Source: CAYLNL01 sp964385175
GTDB taxonomy: Bacteria > Bacteroidota > Bacteroidia > Flavobacteriales > Flavobacteriaceae
Length of the DNA stretch: 64,000 bases
Direction of reading: 5' to 3'
Assembly (NCBI GenBank): GCA_964385175.1
Contig: CAYLNL010000002.1
Span: 186,001 to 250,000, forward strand
Below are positions 54,370 through 63,576 of the stretch, piece by piece. The notes below the pieces were generated by a model. The model saw only the letters and a program-made list of their open reading frames with translations. It did not search any database and was not told where the DNA came from. A program made the translations under genes and the position numbers. Position 1 is the first letter of the stretch. Every line of letters starts with the position of its first letter.

Positions 54370-57300
54370 AATTTTATTAGTTTTTCAGTTGTGTGAATGG
54401 TTTCACCATCTATTTTTATTAAATATACTCCTGCAGAAAGCTGGGGAAGCGTTGCCCGCAGCGATGCATCTTTAAAAACATGCTGATAAATGAGCTGTCC
54501 TGGTAAGGTATATAAGGAAAGTGACACTTCTTCAGGATAGGGGAGTAGCACGTTTAAGGTTTCACCTGAAAGCGGATTGGGATATACTGCTATAGGCTTC
54601 CCGAAAACAAGCAAGTCTTTATAAACGCCCTGGCAAAGTTTGCCAGTGGTAACTTCGAGTGTATTGATGCCATTTTTTAAAGTGAGGATTGCCTGTCCTT
54701 GGGAGGTTTGGGTGAGAACGCCATTGAGGGTAATGTTATAAATTGTTCCGCCGCTTAAAGTAAGGGTTACGGTTTTGTCGGTGCTGCTTATTATAGATTG
54801 TACGGCAAGAGGCTCCGGCTCAGTAATCACAGCCTCATAGCAGGCTACATAACCGGGTTGTCCGTTCACCGTGATACATAAGGTATAATTCCCTGAAGGC
54901 AGGTTGAGGAAGCTGGCTTCATTTGTAAATGGGGTAACCATATTAATCCCTACGCCTGTTAGAATAGCCTGGTAAGCCAAGGATTGAGCGGCACTGATAT
55001 GTACAGAACCATCATTGTTGGGAATACAACTTTCTCCTGTAACCTGGAGCGTAAAATTATTGGCAGGAAGGCTAAACAAGGGGCATCCCGTAACATCTAC
55101 CACGCTGCCCGGAGGAGTGGCGGGGCAAGCATCAAGACTATCTGCAACCCCATCGCTATCAGTATCAGGCGGAAAAAGACCATTTGCACAAAATTGTATA
55201 GAAAAATTAGTTAGTGCACCCCCATCAAAATCAGCATCATCATATACGGTTAGCACCCATTCTCCCTGTATGGTCTCTCCTGTAAAGGCGCTCAATGGTT
55301 GTTCGGGCTGTCGTACACCCGATATGGCGGGCGAAAAGGCATTACAGGCCAGGGCGCTCCCGGTATCGTCAAATGTTACATTTATATTATCGCTATCTCC
55401 GCAGCTATTGGAAAAGAGGTTCACCACTGTGCCTGAAGGCGAAGTAAGGGTGGCGCGCAAATCTTCTACCCAGGTGTGTGAAATATTTAGGCTTACTGAT
55501 AGATGGTGTAGCGGCAAGTTATCGGGTACAATAATAGAGGAAGTTATAATGGGGGTTTCAATACTGGAAATAAGAACGGGGGTAGCATTAGCAATAGTTC
55601 GGCAATCTATAGGCGAGGTGGTAAAAGAAAAAGTATTGCTGTAGGCTCCTTCTCCGCAACTATTAAGGGGTTTTACCCGCCAGTAGTATAGGGTATTAGC
55701 TTGCAGGGAAACAGGGGTATAGCTGGTTTCGCGCACAGTTTCTGTCTCAACAAGAGACATAAAATCGGCGACTTGCGAAATATCAACCTGGTATTCCTGG
55801 GTGAAATCAACGGGTTGCCACTGTAGCTGGGGTTGCAGGTTGGCGATAACAGACATATCAGCGGGGGCGGTTAGTGAGATGTTTTCAAAAACAGCGTCAT
55901 AAATCCCCACATTTACGGGATATGTTTTTGTAATAGTTCCCGAAGTAGCTTCTATTGTGAAGATGTAATCTCCCTCTGCTACAGCAATGGTATTGCTAAT
56001 GGTAACGTCTATTTGAGTAGCGTTCATGGCAGAAGGGGGGTTAAATGCTACGGTTAATCCTGCCGGAACCCCGGTAGCGGTAAAATTGGTAACATCTGAA
56101 AACCCTAAATAAGGCTGGTAGTTAAAGGAAAATGCCAAATTATTGGGCTGGCAGACGGTTTGTTCTAATTGTTCTATATATAGAACGTATTCGCTCTGGG
56201 TAACGGTGATGTTAGCTGCGTTAATGGCGAAAAAGATATTGTCAACAGGGCGTACCATAACTCTGCCGGCAGTAGTTTCAATTCCGCCGGGAACAATAAT
56301 TTCATGGCTTCCGTCATTGGCTACATTACTGGCAAGGAGCACATAATTTTCAAGGGAAGTATCGGTATAGAAGAGAATATTTACCCAATCGGCCTGAATA
56401 GGCGCTGCCTGGGTATTGGCTGTTTCCCAGGTAACGGTATGTACCTCTCCTGCCTGCCACATCTGGGGAGTAGATTGAGATGTAACCATAAAAGGACCTG
56501 CGTTTTGAGTTACTGTTACCGTCATGTTATCTCGCGCGGTTTGCCCGCCCCCGGCATGGTTATCTCTTACTAAAAGGGAGAAATTGATTTCGCGGGAAAC
56601 GTTAGGAAGTACCTCCCAGGGAGGGGTTAAACTTCCCACTAAAATTTGGTCGGCGTCTGGCAGGAAACGATTGGGGGAGGTAGCAGGAAGCATTGACCGG
56701 AATAAGGGCCCGCTTGACGAATTGGGCGAAGGAGGCTGCACAGCTACCTGAGCATCGGTCTGTTCCCAACAATAGGTAAGAGTGTCTCCATCTGCATCGG
56801 CGCCTTGTCCTTCCAACACGAAGGGAGTGCCGACCGGGATGGTGTAGTTGTTACCAGCGGAAGCAGTGGGAGCGGTATTTGCGGTTGCGGCAGAGGAAGC
56901 GCAGAGACTACTTCCTGAGGTGATGTTTTCCCACATTTGCTGAATGCTTACGGCATGAAAATACGGTTCTACATTTTGTAAAATATTGGGGGGACAAATT
57001 CCTGCATACGTCATAATGGTAGTTCCGCTTCCCGGCTCTACGGCGGTGCTGTTGGTGCGGTTACCTCCGCATGAATTGTTAAAAGAGTGTGTGGCGCCGT
57101 ATTGATGCCCCATTTCGTGGGCTACAAAGTCCACATCAAATGGGTCGCCCACCGGGCTGGGCTGCCCGGTTACCCCACGGGCTTTATTGGAGGTACAGGG
57201 AGAGTTTAAGGAAGCAATACCGCCGCCGCCTGTGCTAAAGACATGTCCTATGTCATAATTAGCGGCGCCTACCTGATTATCTACAATAGCTTGTATTTCA

Positions 57301-58178
57301 TTGATTAGAACCCCACCGTCATTATTAGTAAGGTTATCGGTGGCAGGGTCTAAAAAAATGAGGTTCTGGTTATTGGGTATGAGTTGCATAGTAAGAGAAA
57401 GGTCTCTTTCAAAAATGCCATTAACCCGAGTGAGGGTTACATTCATAGCTGCCAGTGTGGCAATTCTTTTCTGCTCGTTGGTTCCTGCGCCCACGCCCGC
57501 AGCGTTTGCATGATATTGGGCATACTCTCCCGTACAGGCGAGCGCCAGGCGAAAGGTGCGAAGTGTACCATCATTTACCGTACTGGTTTTTTGAGCGGTT
57601 ACTAAAGGGGTTGTTAGGTCTTTTAGGGTGTTTACTAAGCATTCAAATGGGGTGTCGGCTATTTTTAGACTACTACGGGAGAAGACCTCATAAACAGAAG
57701 TATCTGCAAGAGATTCTGGATTAATGTAACTTACTTGGCTTGCCGGATTTAAAATGATTCCGTGAAACCCAAAATTGGTAATGGTAAATTTAAGGGTGAT
57801 AGAGGGGTTTTTGGTAGATACACCGGTATATGATTTTATGCTGGGATAACGCTTTGCTAATGCAGGCGCCATTACTGGTGTTTCATATACCCGAAAGGTT
57901 TCGGTTTTTCCGCCGGGAATGGGGAAAATTAAAAGAGGGGCGCTTTTTTCTTGGGCTGATAGAGATTTTCTTGATGGAGCAACGAGGAGGGCTTTTTTTA
58001 AGGCGGGTAAATTTAGCGTATAAGATTCTCGTTGAGTTAGTTTATAGGAGGCGTTTCGCTGCTGAACGGGTGTTTGTTGGGCGCCACTTGTCCAAAAGTT
58101 TTGCCCTTGTGCATGTGTATTATTTGCAAGGAAAAGGCAGAAAATAATGGCTATACAAGGGGTTAAAATTTTATTCAT
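54366..58178 (-). CDS. T9SS-secreted reprolysin-like metallopeptidase
   Basis: A 1270-residue secreted zinc protease. Order: signal peptide (to about 23); prodomain (about 25-200); reprolysin/M12B-like catalytic domain with HEMGHQYGATHSF (HExxHxxxxxH, first His 354); Ig-like modules (about 430-770); a Fn3 module (QEYQVDISQVADFM, about 775-855); a proprotein-convertase P-type domain (TWVEDLRATLTSPSG, about 860-1000); a thrombospondin-3-like DTDSDGVADSLDACP; a ~160-residue module starting LPANNFTLQVTGESC that resembles the amylase tail; and a type A T9SS sorting domain (VYPNPLSGETLNVLL to TEKLIKL). Its start codon faces an array of 73-bp repeats. The lipoprotein gene overlaps its stop. Confidence 0.92.
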   Translation of the reverse strand: MNKILTPCIAIIFCLFLANNTHAQGQNFWTSGAQQTPVQQRNASYKLTQRESYTLNLPALKKALLVAPSRKSLSAQEKSAPLLIFPIPGGKTETFRVYETPVMAPALAKRYPSIKSYTGVSTKNPSITLKFTITNFGFHGIILNPASQVSYINPESLADTSVYEVFSRSSLKIADTPFECLVNTLKDLTTPLVTAQKTSTVNDGTLRTFRLALACTGEYAQYHANAAGVGAGTNEQKRIATLAAMNVTLTRVNGIFERDLSLTMQLIPNNQNLIFLDPATDNLTNNDGGVLINEIQAIVDNQVGAANYDIGHVFSTGGGGIASLNSPCTSNKARGVTGQPSPVGDPFDVDFVAHEMGHQYGATHSFNNSCGGNRTNSTAVEPGSGTTIMTYAGICPPNILQNVEPYFHAVSIQQMWENITSGSSLCASSAATANTAPTASAGNNYTIPVGTPFVLEGQGADADGDTLTYCWEQTDAQVAVQPPSPNSSSGPLFRSMLPATSPNRFLPDADQILVGSLTPPWEVLPNVSREINFSLLVRDNHAGGGQTARDNMTVTVTQNAGPFMVTSQSTPQMWQAGEVHTVTWETANTQAAPIQADWVNILFYTDTSLENYVLLASNVANDGSHEIIVPGGIETTAGRVMVRPVDNIFFAINAANITVTQSEYVLYIEQLEQTVCQPNNLAFSFNYQPYLGFSDVTNFTATGVPAGLTVAFNPPSAMNATQIDVTISNTIAVAEGDYIFTIEATSGTITKTYPVNVGIYDAVFENISLTAPADMSVIANLQPQLQWQPVDFTQEYQVDISQVADFMSLVETETVRETSYTPVSLQANTLYYWRVKPLNSCGEGAYSNTFSFTTSPIDCRTIANATPVLISSIETPIITSSIIVPDNLPLHHLSVSLNISHTWVEDLRATLTSPSGTVVNLFSNSCGDSDNINVTFDDTGSALACNAFSPAISGVRQPEQPLSAFTGETIQGEWVLTVYDDADFDGGALTNFSIQFCANGLFPPDTDSDGVADSLDACPATPPGSVVDVTGCPLFSLPANNFTLQVTGESCIPNNDGSVHISAAQSLAYQAILTGVGINMVTPFTNEASFLNLPSGNYTLCITVNGQPGYVACYEAVITEPEPLAVQSIISSTDKTVTLTLSGGTIYNITLNGVLTQTSQGQAILTLKNGINTLEVTTGKLCQGVYKDLLVFGKPIAVYPNPLSGETLNVLLPYPEEVSLSLYTLPGQLIYQHVFKDASLRATLPQLSAGVYLIKIDGETIHTTEKLIKL

Positions 58179-58239
58179 GCATCTATTATTGTAGGATGAA
58201 GTTGTAAAAATATAATTTTTTTTGCTGGCAAACTTATTT

Positions 58240-58560
58240 ATCTGTGTTTTTCTGTGCTATCTGTGAGATTATATTTTGCTCACAGATGGCACAGATTTAC
58301 ACGGATTATTTTATCTGTGCTTTTCTGCGCTATCTGTGAGATTATATTTTCACTCACGGATGGTACAGATTTTCACGGATAATTCTGTTTGTGCTTTTCT
58401 GCGCTATCTGTGAGATTATATTTTGCTCACAGATGGCACAGATTTTCACGGATGGTTCTGTCTGTGCTTTTCCGTGGTATCTGTGAGACTATATTTTGCT
58501 CACGGATGGCACAGATTTACACGGATTATTTTTATCTGTGCTTTTCTGGGTTATTTGGAA
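58240..58560 (+). repeat. tandem array of 73-74-bp palindromic repeats (four units plus a truncated fifth)
   Basis: Units begin at about 58240, 58313, 58387, 58460 and 58534. Each reads ATCTGTGYTTTTCTGYG, then ATCTGTGAG, an AT spacer, CTCACRGATGGCACAGATTT and CACGGAT. ATCTGTGAG/CTCACAGAT and CACAGAT/ATCTGTG form inverted pairs. The fifth unit breaks off at the 3' end of the GxxExxY gene. Apart from this array, 58179-58561 shows no gene. Confidence 0.85.
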
Positions 58561-58561
58561 A

Positions 58562-58939
58562 TCAATTTATGATTCGTATCAAATTCTCTTTGGCAATCAG
58601 TTTTGAGACGTTAAAATTTACTAATAGTCCTAATTTTTTGCCAGATAGTTTCAGATATGTCAGTAATTGTTTTTTGTGCACATCGTGGAGGGCTTCAACA
58701 GATTTTATTTCAATAATCACCTCATCATTTACAAGAACATCTAACCTAAATCCTAAATCTAATAAAATGCCTTTATAGCTCACAGGTAAGCCTACCTGGG
58801 TTTTTACATATAATCCAAGGTTTATAAGCTCATAAGCGAGCGCCGCCTCGTAAACACTTTCTAATAAACCAGGGCCAAGTTCATTATGTACTGTATAGAT
58901 AGCGCCTCGTATTTTATATGTTATATCATTTAAATCCAT
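58562..58939 (-). CDS. GxxExxY family protein
   Basis: A 125-residue protein. The defining motif is GPGLLESVYEAAL; the later RLDVLVNDEVIIEIKSVEAL has the Asp...Glu-x-Lys pattern of a PD-(D/E)XK nuclease-like fold. GxxExxY proteins occur in many bacteria, often beside repeats, with no settled function. Here the gene is inserted inside a unit of the 73-bp repeat array, with repeat sequence on both sides. Confidence 0.9.
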   Translation of the reverse strand: MDLNDITYKIRGAIYTVHNELGPGLLESVYEAALAYELINLGLYVKTQVGLPVSYKGILLDLGFRLDVLVNDEVIIEIKSVEALHDVHKKQLLTYLKLSGKKLGLLVNFNVSKLIAKENLIRIIN

Positions 58940-58967
58940 AATATTCTATTTTGCATGGATGATTTTT

Positions 58968-59040
58968 ATCTGTGCTTTTCTGCGCTATCTGTGAGACTAT
59001 ATTTTGCTCACGGATACCACAGATTTTCACGGATATTTTT
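58968..59040 (+). repeat. 73-bp repeat unit on the far side of the GxxExxY gene
   Basis: A complete unit (ATCTGTGCTTTTCTGCG to CACGGATATTTTT). It is preceded by GCATGGATGATTTTT (58954-58967), which matches the end of a unit, i.e. the second half of the one interrupted by the GxxExxY gene. Confidence 0.8.
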
Positions 59041-59070
59041 ATGAGCACATTTCTTATTAATCATTTCTCA

Positions 59071-60702
59071 TTACTTTTTCCATACTCTTTTCAGCGTAAG
59101 CAAATTGATGGGATTACCACCTAATCCATACACGTTTTTTTGAGTAAAACGAATAATTTGGTCATAATACAAAGGAATAATTGGCGCCTTGCTTATAAGC
59201 AAACTATCCATGCGGGCATAAAGCGCTACCCGTTTATCAGTATCTGTTTCCCGCATTGCTGCCTCATACCAGGCATCAAACTGCGCATCTCTAAAATGGG
59301 TGTAGTTAGGGCCTTCAGGGGCGAAATTTTTACTGTAAAAGAGAGACAGGTAATTTTCTGCATCCGGGTAATCGGCAATCCAACTGGCTCTAAACAGGGG
59401 TAGTTTCCCTATTGCCTTGCTCTGGCGCAGCATGGCCGCAGGCACAGCATCTATGGTTACAGAGATTCCTATTTTTTGCCATTCACTTTGTATATATTCG
59501 CACAAATCAACGTAATTACCATCGGTAGTAATGGTTATTTGAGGTTGCGCTATTCCTGTTTCACTTTTAAACTGGTTGAGGAGCGTCCTGGCTTTTTCGG
59601 GTTGGTACGTGTAACCCTTTAAACCCGTGTAACCGGGCAATCCTTTAGAAATAAAGCCATGCTCTGCCGGCGCACCAATGTTATTACGCAGGTAGGTCAT
59701 CATCTTTCGACGGTCAAAACCATAATTAAGCGCCTTTCGAAAAGTTTCTGACTGAAGCGCAGTAACCTCAGTTTCCATGAAAATACCCAGGTATTCTGTA
59801 TTCAGATAGGGAGAGCTAAGGAAATTAATCTTGTTTCTATAACCCGGTTGAAGAGTTCCATCGGGAGTGAGTAATTCATCCTTGTAAGAAGCATCCAGGG
59901 AGTTTAAAAAATCTAGTTTTCCCTGAATAAACTGGAGAAATTCACCCTGTTTATCGGGCAAAAAGGTAATAGCAACCGCCTCCAGGTAGGGTAAAGAACG
60001 CCCCGTTTCGTCCTTTTCAAAATAAAGAGGATTTTTGCGCAATACCAGCTTCACATTTTCTTCCCAGCGTTTAAACCGAAAAGGGCCTGTGCCAATGGGA
60101 TGCGCCCGGAAACGCTCGCCAAAATACAACACCGCCTCGCGTGGAACAATAGAGCAATAAGGAGTGGCCAGCAAACCCAGGAAGGCAGGGAAAGGTTGAC
60201 GCAGCTGAATACTGAAAGTAGAGTCGTTAAGCGTATGAAAACCCCTTACAGAATTCATTACCCACCTACCGGGCGAAGCCAGTCGCTCATCCAGCAATCG
60301 GTTCAAGCTAAATTCAATATCGGCAGCCACCACGGTGCGCGTGCTATCTACAGTGTTAAAAAGAGGATGAGGATGAAAATACACATCCTTTCGCAATAAA
60401 AACGAATAAGTAGTTCCATCGTCAGAAATCGTCCAACTTTTAGCGATAGCAGGCCGAATGCGAAGCGAGTCATCTAACTGAACCAACCCATTAAAGAGTT
60501 GATTCATAAGCCAGTTATTGGCTTGTGTACGGGAAAAGGCGGGGTCTAAGGAAGAAACGTTGGCGTGTTCGTTATAGCGAAAAATAAATTGCTCCCTGTT
60601 GGTTGAACGCCTATGAGTACAGGAAAAGACGAAAAATAAAGCACAACTAATTGAAAAATAGCGTCTTAAAGTTAAGCATCGGAAAAGTTGAAAAATAGCC
60701 AT
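59071..60702 (-). CDS. peptide/oligopeptide-binding ABC transporter substrate-binding lipoprotein
   Basis: A 543-residue lipoprotein (lipobox FVFSC) of the SBP_bac_5 class. Characteristic: VSSLDPAFSRTQANNWLMNQ, LRIRPAIAKSWTISDDGTTY, TGPFRFKRWEENVKLVLRKN and the late PIIPLYYDQIIRFTQKNV. It probably delivers peptides to a permease encoded elsewhere; no permease or ATPase genes are adjacent. The start overlaps no other gene and diverges from mtaB. Confidence 0.88.
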   Translation of the reverse strand: MAIFQLFRCLTLRRYFSISCALFFVFSCTHRRSTNREQFIFRYNEHANVSSLDPAFSRTQANNWLMNQLFNGLVQLDDSLRIRPAIAKSWTISDDGTTYSFLLRKDVYFHPHPLFNTVDSTRTVVAADIEFSLNRLLDERLASPGRWVMNSVRGFHTLNDSTFSIQLRQPFPAFLGLLATPYCSIVPREAVLYFGERFRAHPIGTGPFRFKRWEENVKLVLRKNPLYFEKDETGRSLPYLEAVAITFLPDKQGEFLQFIQGKLDFLNSLDASYKDELLTPDGTLQPGYRNKINFLSSPYLNTEYLGIFMETEVTALQSETFRKALNYGFDRRKMMTYLRNNIGAPAEHGFISKGLPGYTGLKGYTYQPEKARTLLNQFKSETGIAQPQITITTDGNYVDLCEYIQSEWQKIGISVTIDAVPAAMLRQSKAIGKLPLFRASWIADYPDAENYLSLFYSKNFAPEGPNYTHFRDAQFDAWYEAAMRETDTDKRVALYARMDSLLISKAPIIPLYYDQIIRFTQKNVYGLGGNPINLLTLKRVWKK

Positions 60703-60717
60703 ACAAAAATTTGTGGG

Positions 60718-60725
60718 TATATTTG
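60718..60725 (+). promoter_or_regulatory. -7 promoter element of mtaB
   Basis: TATATTTG, exact TAnnTTTG, 66 bases upstream of the chosen mtaB ATG. A start codon at 60711 would lie upstream of this box, which supports the shorter protein. Confidence 0.5.
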
Positions 60726-60791
60726 CAACCCCGGGTGATTGGGTGTAAAGATATAGGTTTATGGCGTAATGGCGAGGGTAAAGAGAGAATT

Positions 60792-62123
60792 ATGGAAAAG
60801 ACAAAACGGATTGCTTTTTATACAGTAGGCTGCAAACTCAATTTTTCTGAAACCGCTACCATTAGCCGCACACTTAGCGATAAAGGGTTTAAGCGAGTAG
60901 GGTTTGATGAAGCAGCAGATGTATATGTAATTAATACCTGCTCCGTTACAGAAGAAGCCGATAAGGAATTTAAACAACTTGTTCGGAAAGCACTGCGGAA
61001 AAACAGCAATGCCTTTGTAGCGGCGATAGGTTGCTATGCCCAGCTAAAGCCAGATGAGTTGGCTGCGGTAGAAGGGGTTGACCTGGTACTGGGGGCTACC
61101 GAAAAGTTTAAAATAACGCATTATCTCCACGATATAACTAAAAAAGAACAAGCCGAAGTGCATAGCTGCGAAATTGAAGAAGCTACTTTTTATAACGGCA
61201 GCTACTCTACAACCGATAGAACCCGCGCCTTCCTGAAAGTGCAAGATGGATGCGATTATAGTTGCACCTACTGCACCATTCCATTGGCAAGAGGCATCTC
61301 GCGAAGCGATACGCTGCAAAACATCCTGGAAAATGCCCGCACTATTTTTAGGCAAGGGATAAAAGAAATTGTTTTAACAGGTGTAAACATCGGAGATTAT
61401 GGTAAAGAGGAAGCGGGGCATAAAAAAAACCGCCATACTTTTTTACAACTCATACAGGCGCTGGATGAAGTGGAAGAAGCAGCGCGATTTCGCATTTCTT
61501 CTATTGAACCCAATTTGCTAAGGGATGATATTATAACCTTTGTGGCAAATTCGAGAGCTTTTTCCCCTCATTTTCACATCCCCCTGCAAAGCGGCAGTAA
61601 CTCTATTTTAAAGCGAATGAAACGCCGATATGTACGTGAACTATATGCTGATAGGGTGGCAAAAATACGCGCCACAATGCCTCATGCGTGTATAGGAGCA
61701 GATGTAATTGTGGGTTTCCCGGGCGAAACAGATGCACATTTTTGGGAAACCTATCAATTTTTGCAAGAACTGGAAGTTTCCTACCTGCATGTATTCACCT
61801 ATTCTGAAAGAGAACACACTGAAGCGGCGCTCATGGATGGCGTGGTGCCTAAAGAAGTACGCGCCAGGCGAAGTAAGCTCCTGCGCGGGCTATCTGCCAA
61901 AAAACGACATGCCTTTTATCAAAGCCAAATAGGCTTAACCGGCACCGTATTGTTTGAAAGCGAAAATAAAAAAGGCTATTTATATGGCTTTACCGAAAAT
62001 TATGTGCGCGTAAAAACACCATGGAATCCTGCACTCGCAAATACCTTACACAAGGTGCGGTTTGCTGAAATGGATGAAGATGGCGCCATGCGATTTTCGT
62101 TTATAGAAATGCCAAATCCCTGA
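60792..62123 (+). CDS. mtaB: tRNA t6A37 methylthiotransferase MtaB
   Basis: A 443-residue radical-SAM enzyme that converts t6A37 to ms2t6A37 in tRNAs. The N-terminal UPF0004 domain has TVGCKLNFSETA, NTCSVTEEAD and AIGCYAQ (the three cluster cysteines). The radical-SAM motif is CDYSCTYCTIP (CxxxCxxC). A C-terminal TRAM-like part starts around GLTGTVLFESE. I use the ATG at 60792 (MEKTKRIAFYTVGC), which matches the family start. Confidence 0.95.
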   Translation: MEKTKRIAFYTVGCKLNFSETATISRTLSDKGFKRVGFDEAADVYVINTCSVTEEADKEFKQLVRKALRKNSNAFVAAIGCYAQLKPDELAAVEGVDLVLGATEKFKITHYLHDITKKEQAEVHSCEIEEATFYNGSYSTTDRTRAFLKVQDGCDYSCTYCTIPLARGISRSDTLQNILENARTIFRQGIKEIVLTGVNIGDYGKEEAGHKKNRHTFLQLIQALDEVEEAARFRISSIEPNLLRDDIITFVANSRAFSPHFHIPLQSGSNSILKRMKRRYVRELYADRVAKIRATMPHACIGADVIVGFPGETDAHFWETYQFLQELEVSYLHVFTYSEREHTEAALMDGVVPKEVRARRSKLLRGLSAKKRHAFYQSQIGLTGTVLFESENKKGYLYGFTENYVRVKTPWNPALANTLHKVRFAEMDEDGAMRFSFIEMPNP

Positions 62124-62164
62124 GAGAGAAAAAAATAAGCCCAACCTACAGACGTGTAAATTCC

Positions 62165-62172
62165 TATCTTTG
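62165..62172 (+). promoter_or_regulatory. -7 promoter element of the TlpA-like gene
   Basis: TATCTTTG, exact TAnnTTTG, 26 bases upstream of the ATG; no clear -33 TTG. Confidence 0.5.
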
Positions 62173-62198
62173 GAAAAAAATAAGAAAATCACCATACC

Positions 62199-63563
62199 AT
62201 GAAAAGATACTTCTATCTCCTTTTGTTTTTAGCCACCAGCATTGCCTGTCAAAGAACATCATACGTATCCCTGTCCGGAACGCTTGCCAACAGTTCTGCC
62301 AAAGAAGTTATTATTTCTGCTGCGGGGTATAAAAAAGTTATTCCTGTAGATGAAAAGGGTTTTTTTTCAGATACCCTGCACCTTGCACAGCCCGGTTATT
62401 ATGAACTACGGGCAGGTGAATATACACAACTTTACCTGAAAAATGGATATAAGCTCCATGTAACCATAGATGCACAACAGTTTGATGAGTCTGTAACATA
62501 CACAGGAAAAGGCGCTGAGATTAATAGCTACTTAACGCAGAAATTTTTACTAACTGAGAAACTCACCGGCAACGAAAAAGATTTTTATAGCCTTTCTGCG
62601 GGAAAGTTTGCCGAAAAAAATAGCGAGATAAAAGATAAATTACTGGAACTCCTTAAGAAGAACCCACTTAGCAAAGCCTTTGTTGCGTTGGAACAGAAAA
62701 ATATCCAGTATGAGTATCTGCTTAGATTGGGCAATTACAAAACCTATAACCAATATTACACAGCTACAGAAAATGTGGTGTTGCCTGCTGGTTTCTTAGG
62801 CCCATTAAAAACATTTACCGACTATGATAATGGAGAGGATTATGAAAACTTTAAATCCTATCGTAACCTGGTTCAAAATAATTTTAGCCAATATATAGAA
62901 AAGGAAATGAAAGAAGACAGCGTTCTGCTATACTATGAGGCAGCCTTATTGTATCTTAGAACAGTTAAAAGTGAACCTATTAGGAAGGGATTGCTAAATG
63001 TAATAGCGTATGAGATAAATCCGGCGAATGAAAAAGCCCAAGATGTGTACTATGCCCTGTTCGACCTCTCCACCGATAAAAAATTTAAAAAAGAATTGAC
63101 CCAAAAGTATGAGAAAATCAAACAGATTACCAAAGGTAACCCATCGCCTGCATTTAAGTATGAGAATTATAAAGGAGGCAAAACAACCCTGGCAGACCTT
63201 CGCGGGCGCTATGTGTATATAGACGTGTGGGCAACCTGGTGCGCCCCCTGCAAAGCGGAAATTCCTCACTTAAAAAAATTGCAAGCTGATTTCAAGGACG
63301 AAAATATTGTATTTGTGAGTATTTCTATTGATACCCCAGCTGCTTACGAAACCTGGAAAAAAATGGTTTCAGAAGAAGAATTACAAGGAGTGCAATTGAT
63401 AGCTGATAATAATTGGGATTCTACTTTTGTTACGGAATATGCCATAGATGGCATTCCAAGATTTATATTGATAGACCCCGATGGAAATATTGTGCAGGCA
63501 GATGCCCCCCGGCCGTCATCTTCTGAAATACGACCCCTATTCAACAAAGTGCTGAAAGGATAA
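62199..63563 (+). CDS. TlpA-like thioredoxin-fold lipoprotein
   Basis: A 454-residue lipoprotein (lipobox TSIAC, then QRTSY, so probably periplasmic-facing). The N-terminal beta-rich domain (about 22-110, VSLSGTLANSSAKEVIISA) resembles DUF4369-type modules. A helical linker is followed by a thioredoxin domain (about 315-454) with the active site WATWCAPCKAEIPHLKKL (CAPC) and the cis-Pro region DGIPRFILIDPDG. It should act as a periplasmic disulfide reductase, e.g. in cytochrome maturation or redox stress. Confidence 0.9.
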   Translation: MKRYFYLLLFLATSIACQRTSYVSLSGTLANSSAKEVIISAAGYKKVIPVDEKGFFSDTLHLAQPGYYELRAGEYTQLYLKNGYKLHVTIDAQQFDESVTYTGKGAEINSYLTQKFLLTEKLTGNEKDFYSLSAGKFAEKNSEIKDKLLELLKKNPLSKAFVALEQKNIQYEYLLRLGNYKTYNQYYTATENVVLPAGFLGPLKTFTDYDNGEDYENFKSYRNLVQNNFSQYIEKEMKEDSVLLYYEAALLYLRTVKSEPIRKGLLNVIAYEINPANEKAQDVYYALFDLSTDKKFKKELTQKYEKIKQITKGNPSPAFKYENYKGGKTTLADLRGRYVYIDVWATWCAPCKAEIPHLKKLQADFKDENIVFVSISIDTPAAYETWKKMVSEEELQGVQLIADNNWDSTFVTEYAIDGIPRFILIDPDGNIVQADAPRPSSSEIRPLFNKVLKG

Positions 63564-63576
63564 AGAGAGATAAACC

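Noticed and set aside
58240..58560. Evenly spaced tandem repeats as a possible CRISPR
   Set aside because: The whole 73-bp unit is conserved, including what would be spacer, and no cas genes are present.
60711..60791. Longer start for MtaB
   Set aside because: It would begin upstream of a consensus -7 box; the ATG at 60792 matches the family N-terminus.
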